Below are positions 7,203 through 12,263 of a DNA stretch of 12,263 nt, piece after piece. Source of the DNA: Streptosporangiaceae bacterium (GTDB taxonomy: Bacteria; Actinomycetota; Actinomycetes; Streptosporangiales; Streptosporangiaceae); contig JASIBJ010000228.1 of NCBI GenBank assembly GCA_030045215.1, forward strand, positions 1-12,263, read 5' to 3'. The first letter of the stretch is position 1, and every line of letters begins with the position of its first letter. The translations under genes and the position numbers were made by a program. The notes below the pieces were generated by a model that was given only the letters and a program-made list of their open reading frames with translations, was not told the origin of the DNA and ran no database searches.

Positions 7203-8452
7203 TAGAAGCTCCTGCCGGTGACATGAGTCTTGAGTCTGCGCAATGTGCCACGGGCGTAGGAATGGTCAAGGTAGTCGATATCGCGTCGAATTCGCTGCGC
7301 GACTGGGCTCGCCTCAGTGTTGTCGTCGGCCACGTTGGCCAGGGCTCTGCGTAGTGCCTGCTGCAGCTCGGGCGCCAGGTTACGTGCGCGTAGTGCGGCG
7401 AGATTCTCGCGATGAAATACCGCCTGGTCATAACCTTCTATAGGTATTGTGGCGAGGCGCTTCGGATCGATCTCAGCCGGAAAAGTCTCGGCCCGGTCAA
7501 GGACGCCGGCGGCCTGGAGGCTGACCATCGTGCGCAGGCACTTCTCGCACTCGCCACAATTGTAGCTGCCATTATTGTTCGTGTAGCAGACTCGCAGATA
7601 CTTCAGCGCCAGCGGGGATCGCGCAATCTGGCGATCAATCTTCTCCATTCGTGATGCTTCCCAGCCATCGTGGACGAAGCTGAGGGCCTCCGTGCTCCAG
7701 AGTTGATCAATGGTCAGATGTGACCCGCGGCGAGCCTGGTGCTCCGCGTCTGCGGAGGATGCGATGTAGACCCGGCTGATTCCGCGGCGCAAGCACATAG
7801 CGGCGCCGGCGAGACCGCCGCCGTGGCTATATGTCCATGACAGTATCGGGTCAGTCAGCGATCGCACATTGCTGTCAATCTCGATCAGCGTTATCTGCTC
7901 TTCCTTGGCGATCTGCTGGACGTTATGAACGGTCGCCTGCCACAGCCGGGTATTGCGGCGATCTATGTCATAGCCTTTCGCCAGCATCAGGTGCGTAATC
8001 GGCTGCGGGTCGCTCCTATGTCTTAGATACGTGTAGAAGGAGTCCACGCCACCGGAGAAAAATGCTCCGGTGGCGCCGGGCGCGACGGGGTCTGGGACGA
8101 GCTCATCAGCTATCACTCGGATGGGCTTGAGCCCGACGTCCCAGCCTGCAACAGTCCGGACTATCTCCGTCATGCCAGCATGCAGCCGGGCCGAGATCCG
8201 CTCCTGCACCACCAGGTCCTCGCCCAGCCTCATGGCGGGCAGAAGGAGTGCGGCGGCGAAGGGGCTGGCGTCTGCGACGAGGAAATCAGAGAAGCTTCTC
8301 GGCACCATGAAGTTCAGGACATCAAGCCCGAACCGTCGAACCTTGCATCGGGCCGAGAGAATTACCTGGTCGTCAGTTTTGTGCTGGCGCACATCGAGGA
8401 CTCTCATGCCGAGCGCGATCCTGAGAGCGGCGCACGCGACGTGCCCAGGCAT
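7202..8452 (-). CDS. QueC-like PP-loop ATPase with four-cysteine site
   Basis: This protein of up to 416 residues belongs to the N-type ATP pyrophosphatase (PP-loop) superfamily. SGGVDS (133-138) is the phosphate-binding loop that adenylates a carboxylate or carbonyl. Further on are SWTYSHGGGLAGAAMC (205-220) and C289 with NCGECEKCLRT (298-308), giving C289, C299, C302 and C305. This spacing (C...CGxCxxC..R) resembles the zinc site of QueC, the enzyme turning a carboxylate into a nitrile via an amide for queuosine. Overall length, the long N-terminal region (1-125) and the setting in a polysaccharide operon argue against it being QueC. It is the first gene of the leftward unit and is coupled to the pyruvyl transferase. 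The likely reaction is ATP-driven modification of a sugar acid or precursor, which is inference only. The start is uncertain: ATG at 8452 lacks a ribosome site and ATG at 8407 (MRVLDVR) is possible. Confidence 0.85.
   Translation of the reverse strand: MPGHVACAALRIALGMRVLDVRQHKTDDQVILSARCKVRRFGLDVLNFMVPRSFSDFLVADASPFAAALLLPAMRLGEDLVVQERISARLHAGMTEIVRTVAGWDVGLKPIRVIADELVPDPVAPGATGAFFSGGVDSFYTYLRHRSDPQPITHLMLAKGYDIDRRNTRLWQATVHNVQQIAKEEQITLIEIDSNVRSLTDPILSWTYSHGGGLAGAAMCLRRGISRVYIASSADAEHQARRGSHLTIDQLWSTEALSFVHDGWEASRMEKIDRQIARSPLALKYLRVCYTNNNGSYNCGECEKCLRTMVSLQAAGVLDRAETFPAEIDPKRLATIPIEGYDQAVFHRENLAALRARNLAPELQQALRRALANVADDNTEASPVAQRIRRDIDYLDHSYARGTLRRLKTHVTGRSF
7209..7213 (-). promoter_or_regulatory. 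Ribosome binding site deciding a GTG start
   Basis: AGGAG lies on the minus strand 6 nt before the GTG at 7202, inside the last codons of the PP-loop gene. It fixes the pyruvyl transferase start at the TAGTG stop/start junction and supports translational coupling of the two genes. Confidence 0.7.
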
Positions 8453-8551
8453 GCAGGTGAACAGGAGGCTGCCCGGTGCGCGTCGCGGCGGCCGGGCCGC
8501 TCATTGAATGGACGCCCAACGACGAACGAACCTCGAGATTGCACAAGCAGA

Positions 8552-8579
8552 ATTCCACGCTGCGTCGGCCGCCAGTCAA
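8552..8579 (-). promoter_or_regulatory. Candidate promoter for the leftward polysaccharide unit
   Basis: On the minus strand, TTGACT (8574-8579) and TGGAAT (8552-8557) are separated by 16 nt, approximating a housekeeping sigma promoter. It would give a leader of about 95 nt before the ATG at 8452. The -10 match is only 4 of 6, so this is tentative. Confidence 0.3.
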
Positions 8580-8724
8580 TCGCCCGACGCGCAGCAAACG
8601 CCTAGAGATTACTTAATCTTGACTTCTGCCAGGAGCCAGTCAAAGGTGCGAAGCTTCCCGAGTGCAATGCGGTGATAAAGGTAGCCAATCTCCCTGAATC
8701 ATTGATTACCTTATACTTGGGACT

Positions 8725-8736
8725 CAAATATATTTG
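8725..8736. repeat. Perfect 12-bp AT-rich palindrome (possible operator)
   Basis: CAAATATATTTG equals its own reverse complement. It lies about 10 bp from promoter-like TATA elements on both strands and is striking in GC-rich DNA. It could bind a dimeric repressor or an AT-preferring nucleoid protein such as Lsr2; neither is shown. Confidence 0.4.
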
Positions 8737-8893
8737 GACCTGTGGCTGGCAGCCCGGCGGTCGCTCGGCGTTAGAGAACGAGGCCGGTGCGGATTGCTGG
8801 CTGAGACCACAGGTCAGAGTGGTGCCGAATGTCCCGACTGGGAGGGACTTTCGCGCCTGCCCCATGTTCTGTGTGTGATGCAGTGTGGACGGC

Positions 8894-8900
8894 GAGGAGG
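8894..8900 (+). promoter_or_regulatory. Strong ribosome binding site
   Basis: GAGGAGG followed by 7 nt and ATG fixes the start of the DUF998-type gene at 8908, rather than the in-frame upstream candidates at 8878 (ATG) or 8734 (TTG). Confidence 0.75.
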
Positions 8901-8907
8901 CAAGGCA

Positions 8908-9666
8908 ATGCTTCTTAACGTCTTCCATGACAGGCCGCATGACACTGGCCTGGACAGCCGTGCGCGCGCTAGGTCGGCAAGCATCCGGCGCTGGGCGTGG
9001 GCAAGCATCGCGGCCCAGCTGCTCTTCGTCGCGAGCTGGCTCGTTGCCGCGGCCTGGCAGGGGCCGCGCTACAGCATCCTTGCTCATTCCATCAGCGACA
9101 TGTACGCGGTCACGGCGCCAGACGGGGCTTTCCTGGTGATCATGCTGACGATCTGCGGCGCTGCGACGATGTGGTTCGCGCTCCGTTCTGTCTGGCCCGT
9201 GCTGCGCCCCGGCGGCTGGACCGCGGCAGTGGGTTCCGCACTGCTTGCACTGTCCGTCCTCGGTCTCGGTGACCTGCTGAGTCCCTTCGAGCGGCTGGCC
9301 TGCCGGGCAGCCGATCCGGGTTGCACCACTGCCAGGGCGATCTCGAATTCTGGCGGGAAGCTGGATGACAGCCTCACCTCGATCGGCGTACTGCTGTTCG
9401 TCCTGGCGGGCTTCTTCCTCGCCGCCGCTATGCGGCGCACACCCGGCTGGCAGGCATGGGCATGGCCCGCCCGCTGCACGGCGATCCTGATCTTCGGATT
9501 GATCATTGCCGACGCCCAGTTCGGCAGCACGGCTCCTCTGGTGGGTTCCGGGCTGAGTGGCCTGTTCGAGCGTCTGCTCGCCGCTGCCGCTGCCGCTGCG
9601 GTCGCGGCACTCGCCATCGGCATCTTGCGACTGAACAGTCGCTCTTTCAGCAGGTCAGAAAGCTAA
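8908..9666 (+). CDS. DUF998-type six-helix membrane protein
   Basis: This 252-residue integral membrane protein has no established function. Hydrophobic segments lie at about 29-50, 73-95, 105-123, 157-175, 188-204 and 219-240. Between helices 1 and 2 is YSILAHSISDMYAV (55-68), and after helix 3 comes GLGDLLSPFERLACR (119-133). The H-x-x-SD motif and six-helix plan fit the DUF998 family, a group of small actinobacterial and archaeal membrane proteins. The last helix contains an alanine-rich stretch (224-235). The start is set by a GAGGAGG site. The gene is transcribed away from the polysaccharide unit and shares its intergenic region, so co-regulation is possible, but no functional link can be read from the sequence. 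It appears to be monocistronic: the next gene is about 430 bp away, beyond a tRNA fragment. Confidence 0.82.
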   Translation: MLLNVFHDRPHDTGLDSRARARSASIRRWAWASIAAQLLFVASWLVAAAWQGPRYSILAHSISDMYAVTAPDGAFLVIMLTICGAATMWFALRSVWPVLRPGGWTAAVGSALLALSVLGLGDLLSPFERLACRAADPGCTTARAISNSGGKLDDSLTSIGVLLFVLAGFFLAAAMRRTPGWQAWAWPARCTAILIFGLIIADAQFGSTAPLVGSGLSGLFERLLAAAAAAAVAALAIGILRLNSRSFSRSES

Positions 9667-9692
9667 CCAAAGTGCCCGGCATCTGCACGGTT

Positions 9693-9713
9693 CGGCGCTG
9701 CGCCACCGCGCCG
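9693..9713 (+). terminator. Possible terminator hairpin
   Basis: CGGCGC and GCGCCG form a 6-bp GC stem around a 9-nt loop, 26 bp after the DUF998-type stop codon. There is no T tract, as is common for actinobacterial terminators, so the call rests on position and pairing alone. Confidence 0.3.
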
Positions 9714-9924
9714 TTCGGGCGAACATCGGGCAGACCCCAGAACCGGATACCCAGGACAGTCCGGACTGCTCCGCATGAGAATGCGCTCTTCTGCAGTGAA
9801 CCAGAGACCCGCTCGGGGCTGCTGTTGGCGATGGAGAAGGACTGGGCCAGCTCAGCGGCGCAGAACCAGTGGATCTGCTCGCTAATCGCGCGGCTGACGT
9901 GCGGATACTACGATCTATGACCAG

Positions 9925-9977
9925 TGGAAGGTGTTGGGTTCGAACCAACGTAGGCTGAGCCGACGGTTTTACAGACC
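9925..9977 (-). other. tRNA-Tyr(GUA) 3' fragment, probable attachment site
   Basis: Read on the minus strand, this stretch is the 3' part of a class II tRNA. It has the anticodon loop CTGTAAA (9968-9974, anticodon GTA at 9970-9972) and a 3' anticodon strand ACCGT. A long variable arm with GGC/GCC pairing follows. The T arm is perfect: GTTGG, TTCGAAC, CCAAC (9933-9949). The 3' acceptor strand is ACCTTCC with discriminator A at 9925. Upstream of the anticodon the match collapses: the 5' anticodon strand is GGGGT with a G-G clash, there is no GAGCGG...GGGAGC D arm, and no GGAAGGT acceptor strand within range. It is therefore not a working tRNA. A clean 3' half is what tRNA-targeting integrases leave as a displaced att core; SLP1-type actinomycete elements use tRNA-Tyr. 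Confidence 0.75.
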
Positions 9978-9985
9978 CCCGGCTC

Positions 9986-10026
9986 AACAGCCCTGACGCG
10001 CGCAGACTCCAGCGCGCAGCGCTGTT
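9986..10026. repeat. Nested inverted repeat beside the tRNA fragment
   Basis: Outer arms AACAGC (9986-9991) and GCTGTT (10021-10026) enclose inner arms GCGCGC (9998-10003) and GCGCGC (10012-10017) around an 8-nt loop. It starts 9 bp from where tRNA similarity ends. It could be a terminator or a protein-binding site of the integrated element. Confidence 0.45.
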
Positions 10027-10097
10027 TCGGCACGCATTTGACATGATCAAGCTGCTTCCTGGCCGACTCTGGTCTGCCTGGCGTTTTGGCCGCTGTA

Positions 10098-10430
10098 ATG
10101 CAATGTAATACACTTGGGTTGTGGACGTCGCCATGGAGTCACCGGGGCGACTACATGGCGGAGCGCCACGGCGTCACTGGCGAGCAGGCGGACGAGGCAC
10201 TGGCCGATCCTGATGCGCTGGTCTTCGACCCGGACTACGCCAGCCAGTCCGGGTGCAGCGTGCGCACGATCGGCTGGTCGAGCACCGCTGGCCAGTTACT
10301 GACGGTCATTACCGTGACCGAGGACGGCGTGACCTACGGCGTCAACGGCTGGCCAGCCAACGACATCGATGCCCGCCACTACCGGGACGCCGGCCCAGCC
10401 GAGCAGCGAGGAGACAGCGATGACACGTAA
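10098..10430 (+). CDS. BrnT-like toxin of a type II toxin-antitoxin pair
   Basis: This small protein (about 110 residues) has the layout of the BrnT/DUF497 group of RelE-fold ribonuclease toxins. An N-terminal AERHGVTGEQADEAL (21-35) is followed by a D-rich strand (LVFDPDY), then IGWSSTAGQLLTVITV (58-73) and a C-terminal NGWPANDIDARHY (83-95). The usual BrnT ending (ISARxAxxxERxxY) is replaced by the NGWPAN form, so it is a divergent relative and its active-site residues cannot be assigned with confidence. The start is unclear. ATG at 10098 has no ribosome site, TTG at 10086 or 10119 and ATG at 10155 are alternatives, and a TAATAC at 10106-10111 looks like a -10 element lying inside the longest versions. 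It overlaps the antitoxin gene by 11 bp, in the toxin-first order typical of BrnTA. It is the first gene to the right of the tRNA scar. Confidence 0.68.
   Translation: MQCNTLGLWTSPWSHRGDYMAERHGVTGEQADEALADPDALVFDPDYASQSGCSVRTIGWSSTAGQLLTVITVTEDGVTYGVNGWPANDIDARHYRDAGPAEQRGDSDDT
10408..10413 (+). promoter_or_regulatory. Ribosome binding site of the antitoxin gene
   Basis: GAGGAG lies 6 nt before the ATG at 10420, inside the toxin gene. It selects this start over an in-frame upstream candidate at 10369 and suggests efficient antitoxin translation. Confidence 0.7.
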
Positions 10431-10758
10431 CGATCACGCCGAGCTTCGCCGGCTGCTCGACGAGGAGGCCGAGCATGCCGAGGCCACCAAGGACGACCCG
10501 ATTCCGGCCAGTGCGCTGACCCGTTCCAAGCGCCCGAACCGCGGCAAGTCGGTGATGTTCTCGCTACGGCTCGACCCAGATGAGCTTGCCGCAGTGCAGG
10601 CGCTGGCCGAGGATCAGGGCGTGCCGGCCTCGACACTGGTCCGCGGCTGGATCATTCGCCAACTCGCAGCCGAGCACGCTGGTGCCACCGATACCGCTGC
10701 CTTGCTGGACCGGCTTGAGACGGACGTGCGCGTGCTGCGCAAGCTCGTCGCTTCCTGA
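10420..10758 (+). CDS. Ribbon-helix-helix (CopG/BrnA-like) antitoxin
   Basis: This protein of 112 residues is the probable antitoxin and autorepressor of the pair. Residues 43-84 read as a ribbon-helix-helix: a beta strand KSVMFSLRL (43-51), helix A DELAAVQALAEDQG (54-67), the turn VPAS (68-71), and helix B TLVRGWIIRQLAAE (72-85). The N-terminal part (1-30) is acidic and helical (RRLLDEEAEHAE) and is a likely toxin-wrapping segment. The C-terminal LLDRLETDVRVLRKLV (95-110) may form a short coiled coil. The start at ATG 10420 has a GAGGAG ribosome site and overlaps the toxin by 11 bp, so the two are co-translated. RHH antitoxins normally repress their own operon by binding palindromes near the promoter; the AT-richer stretch just before the toxin gene is the likely site (inference). 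Confidence 0.8.
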   Translation: MTRNDHAELRRLLDEEAEHAEATKDDPIPASALTRSKRPNRGKSVMFSLRLDPDELAAVQALAEDQGVPASTLVRGWIIRQLAAEHAGATDTAALLDRLETDVRVLRKLVAS

Positions 10759-10794
10759 CCTGTGCGGCCACACGAGTACCGCTACGCAGGGATT

Positions 10795-10887
10795 TTTAAG
10801 TTCAGCCTCGGCCTCGTCCCGAGCGTGTCGGGCCAACTTGATCCGCTCCAGAACCTGTTGGACCGATTCGCCAGAAAGTTGCGGCAC
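10795..10887 (-). pseudogene. Possible remnant of a small helical protein
   Basis: A minus-strand frame opening at 10977 contains SGESVQQVLERIKLARHA followed by RDEAEAELK, a regular amphipathic helix rich in E, A, R and L. It resembles the N-terminal helix of small actinobacterial DNA-binding proteins. After it the frame loses all character and runs antisense into the antitoxin gene, so if real it is truncated. This may be a chance open frame. Confidence 0.22.
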
Positions 10888-11134
10888 GCCGCTCGCTCGG
10901 TCGGATACCGCATCGCGCCGCGGAGCCGCGCGCAGTTGCCTGCCTGTCTGACGCGCCCTACGCCTGGCCTGTCCCATGCCTCAAGCATGCGGCTAGGACG
11001 ACCCTTGCGCGGTCGTGTGCGAGCGGAACGGCCCGCGCGGCTTGTGATGCGGAGCATCGGCCCGAGGTGGCGACCTGACCGTGAGCTCGCGCGGTGAGTG
11101 GCTTATCGGGCAGCGAGCGGGCACGGCCCGTTGC

Positions 11135-11140
11135 TAGTCT
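11135..11140 (+). promoter_or_regulatory. -10 element for a leaderless transcript
   Basis: TAGTCT fits the actinobacterial TANNNT -10 consensus and sits exactly 7 nt before the ATG at 11148. No ribosome site precedes that ATG. The spacing places transcription start at or next to the start codon. No clear -35 hexamer is seen. Confidence 0.5.
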
Positions 11141-11147
11141 CCGCTCG

Positions 11148-11678
11148 ATGACGATCGAGGTCGTGGACTACGACGACGCGTGGCCGCGCAACGCCGACGC
11201 GGCCTGCGCCGAGTTGCGAGACAGCCTGCCGGGACTATTCACCGAGATCGAGCACATCGGCAGTACGTCGGTTCCGGGGCTGGTGGCAAAACCGATCATT
11301 GACCTGATGGCGGCAGCTGAAGACCTGACCCAGGTGGCCGCCCAGGACGGGGCGCTGCGGCTTATCGGCTATCAGCGGCATGACACCGGAATGCCGAGCC
11401 GGTTGTTCTACCGCCGCGATGAAAACGGACGGCGGGCCTACCACCTGCACGTCGTCCCGGCTACGACCTGGGCAACCCGGAATGAGCTGCTACTCCGCGA
11501 TTACCTGCGCGCCCACCCGGTCGACGCTCAGCGGTACGGTGCGCTGAAACGTGAGCTTGCCGTCCGCCACGAGGCGTCGGCCGAATACACGCGCGCCAAG
11601 ACAGACCTGATCCAGGAACTGACCGACCGGGCCAGAGCCGCCCGCGGCCTGCCCGCAGTTCCGGTGTGGGAAGAGTGA
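11148..11678 (+). CDS. GrpB (UPF0157) family nucleotidyltransferase-like protein
   Basis: This soluble 176-residue protein belongs to the GrpB/UPF0157 family, which has a nucleotidyltransferase-like fold. The family is often fused to or found near CoaE, but its biochemical role is unsettled. The signature HIGSTSVPGLVAKPIIDL (36-53) is complete, with the GS and D-x-x elements of the fold. HLHVV (99-103), LLLRDYLRAHP (114-124) and Y-x-x-x-K (130-134) follow at the expected places. Length is normal for the family. I chose the ATG at 11148 because the protein then begins MTIEVVDYDDAW like its relatives and a -10 element sits 7 nt upstream. An upstream in-frame GTG at 11094 would add 18 unrelated residues and include the promoter. 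The DUF402 gene follows 40 nt downstream on the same strand. Confidence 0.92.
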   Translation: MTIEVVDYDDAWPRNADAACAELRDSLPGLFTEIEHIGSTSVPGLVAKPIIDLMAAAEDLTQVAAQDGALRLIGYQRHDTGMPSRLFYRRDENGRRAYHLHVVPATTWATRNELLLRDYLRAHPVDAQRYGALKRELAVRHEASAEYTRAKTDLIQELTDRARAARGLPAVPVWEE

Positions 11679-11707
11679 TCGGCCCGTCAGGTTCTGGTTC
11701 GTGATCT

Positions 11708-11713
11708 GGGAGG
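11708..11713 (+). promoter_or_regulatory. Ribosome binding site of the DUF402 gene
   Basis: GGGAGG followed by 5 nt and GTG at 11719 decides the start. An in-frame GTG at 11701 has no such site. Confidence 0.65.
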
Positions 11714-11718
11714 CGAGA

Positions 11719-12263
11719 GTGGATGTGTTTCATCCTGGCGACACGATCGTGCAGCGCGGTCTGCACGCGGACGGCCGGATCGCTTCAGCTGACAGCGTGC
11801 GGGTCATAAGCGACGACGATCGCGGCCTGCTGACATGGCTGACTCGCGGCTCGCAGGTGATCCGCCGCGCGAACCTTGCTGGAAATTCGGTACGGAGACT
11901 GCCGCTCGGCAAGCAGCTGCGCGTGCCGAAAATCCACGTGCTCTCCTCCTCGACCGATCGTGACGTGCTGTGGCTGACCCCGCCACAATCTCCCTCCGCC
12001 GTCGCCGGGAGCTTTGACGACGGCGAATTCGAAAGCTGGTACATCAACTTGCAGTCTCTCGCCAGGCGCTGGTGGGGCGGCATCGACATCCACGACGAAG
12101 CGCTTGACGTGCTCGCCACTGCCGACCGGACGTGGCAGTGGAAGGACGAAGACGAGTTCGCCGAGCGGACCGGCCATCCGCTGTTCTGGGACCAGGCCGC
12201 CGCGTCTGTCATTCACAGCGAAGCCAGCCGACTCATCGGCCTCGCTGAAGCAGCCCAGTTTCC
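11719..12263 (+). CDS. DUF402 domain (FomD-like) protein, 3' partial
   Basis: The frame runs open from GTG 11719 to the right edge (181 complete codons), so the C-terminus is missing; family members are around 200 residues, so most is present. The DUF402 core is clear: GEFESWYINLQSLARRWWGG (102-121) matches the family's G-x-F-x-x-W-Y-x-N-L segment. IDIHDEALDV (122-131) and WKDEDEF (141-147) give the conserved acidic metal-binding residues D123, D126, D130 and the DEDE cluster. Characterised relatives (FomD of fosfomycin biosynthesis; NtdP-type phosphatases) hydrolyse nucleotide-linked substrates with a divalent metal. No fosfomycin genes are visible here, so the substrate is unknown. It lies 40 nt after the GrpB gene and may be co-transcribed with it. 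Confidence 0.88.
   Translation, partial: MDVFHPGDTIVQRGLHADGRIASADSVRVISDDDRGLLTWLTRGSQVIRRANLAGNSVRRLPLGKQLRVPKIHVLSSSTDRDVLWLTPPQSPSAVAGSFDDGEFESWYINLQSLARRWWGGIDIHDEALDVLATADRTWQWKDEDEFAERTGHPLFWDQAAASVIHSEASRLIGLAEAAQF

Larger units (their letters stand above)
8453..8907. promoter_or_regulatory. Divergent intergenic region with AT-rich island
   Basis: This gap separates the leftward polysaccharide unit from the rightward membrane-protein gene, so it should hold both promoters. The part around 8602-8737 is visibly richer in A/T than the rest of the window. Two palindromes stand out: AGATTA-CT-TAATCT (8606-8619) and CAAATATATTTG (8725-8736). Promoter-like hexamers include TATAAG on the minus strand (8710-8715) and TATACT on the plus strand (8712-8717), neither with a convincing -35 partner. 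The short frames here have no recognisable protein features. Confidence 0.5.
9667..10097. other. Non-coding stretch containing a tRNA scar
   Basis: No convincing gene lies between the DUF998-type gene and the toxin gene. The long antisense frame at 9655-10134 is serine/arginine/proline-rich without domains. The stretch holds a hairpin near 9700, a tRNA-Tyr 3' fragment, and a nested inverted repeat, described separately. I see nothing recognisable in 9714-9920. Confidence 0.6.
10759..11147. other. Intergenic stretch with possible decayed gene
   Basis: No intact gene is convincing between the antitoxin and GrpB genes. Plus-strand frames are arginine/proline-rich shadows. The only protein-like signal is a helical segment on the minus strand near 10795-10887, listed separately. 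The last 15 bases hold a promoter element for the GrpB gene. Confidence 0.5.

Noticed and set aside
7202..8452. Calling this gene queC outright
   Set aside because: The PP-loop and cysteine spacing match, but the protein is much longer than QueC, has a large extra N-terminal region, and no queuosine or deazapurine genes are nearby.
8672..8878. Short plus-strand frame (68 codons) in the divergent gap
   Set aside because: It has no ribosome site before its GTG, no recognisable domain, and it crosses the AT-rich palindrome likely to be regulatory.
9456..9920. Plus-strand frame overlapping the end of the DUF998-type gene
   Set aside because: Its first half is a shadow of the membrane protein, and the remainder (9667-9920) has no family feature.
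9925..10010. A complete, functional tRNA-Tyr gene
   Set aside because: No D arm or 5' acceptor strand complementary to ACCTTCC exists at the required distance, and the anticodon stem has a G-G mismatch.
9655..10134. Minus-strand open frame of 159 codons covering the tRNA fragment
   Set aside because: It has serine/arginine/proline-rich composition without motifs and runs through the tRNA-derived sequence; treated as non-coding.
1..12263. CRISPR array, insertion sequence or phage genes
   Set aside because: No regularly spaced repeats, transposase motifs, terminal inverted repeats or phage structural genes were seen on either strand.

Overview
The window comes from a GC-rich actinobacterial chromosome. 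Signs of this are the strong G/C bias at third codon positions, frequent GTG starts with GGAGG-type ribosome sites, one apparent leaderless gene, and families common in actinomycetes (GrpB/UPF0157, DUF402, DUF998). The species cannot be named from the sequence alone.

Positions 1-8452 hold an exopolysaccharide locus built as two converging units. The rightward unit is a BcsA-like processive family-2 glycosyltransferase (cut by the left edge) joined by an ATGA overlap to a membrane-anchored GH26-type glycanase. The leftward unit has five tightly spaced genes, in transcription order: a QueC-like PP-loop ATPase with a four-cysteine site, a polysaccharide pyruvyl transferase family protein, a family-2 glycosyltransferase, a NodB-type polysaccharide deacetylase and a Wzx/MATE-like flippase. 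The two units overlap tail to tail by 55 bp. Inferred picture: a secreted glycan is polymerised, trimmed, deacetylated and probably pyruvylated. The PP-loop enzyme is the unexplained chemical step and the most novel-looking part of the window.

A divergent gap of about 455 bp (8453-8907) contains an AT-rich island with palindromes, probably the promoter region. It is followed by a six-helix DUF998-type membrane protein (8908-9666).

The non-coding stretch 9667-10097 contains the 3' part of a tRNA-Tyr(GUA) gene on the minus strand, with no 5' half: the classic scar left when an integrative element inserts into a tRNA 3' end. A nested inverted repeat lies beside it. Geometry predicts that the element lies to the right. 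The first genes there are a BrnT-like toxin and a ribbon-helix-helix antitoxin, then a 390-bp stretch with a possible decayed gene, a leaderless GrpB-family gene, and a DUF402 (FomD-like) gene cut by the right edge. No integrase, rRNA, intact tRNA, insertion sequence or CRISPR array is visible.
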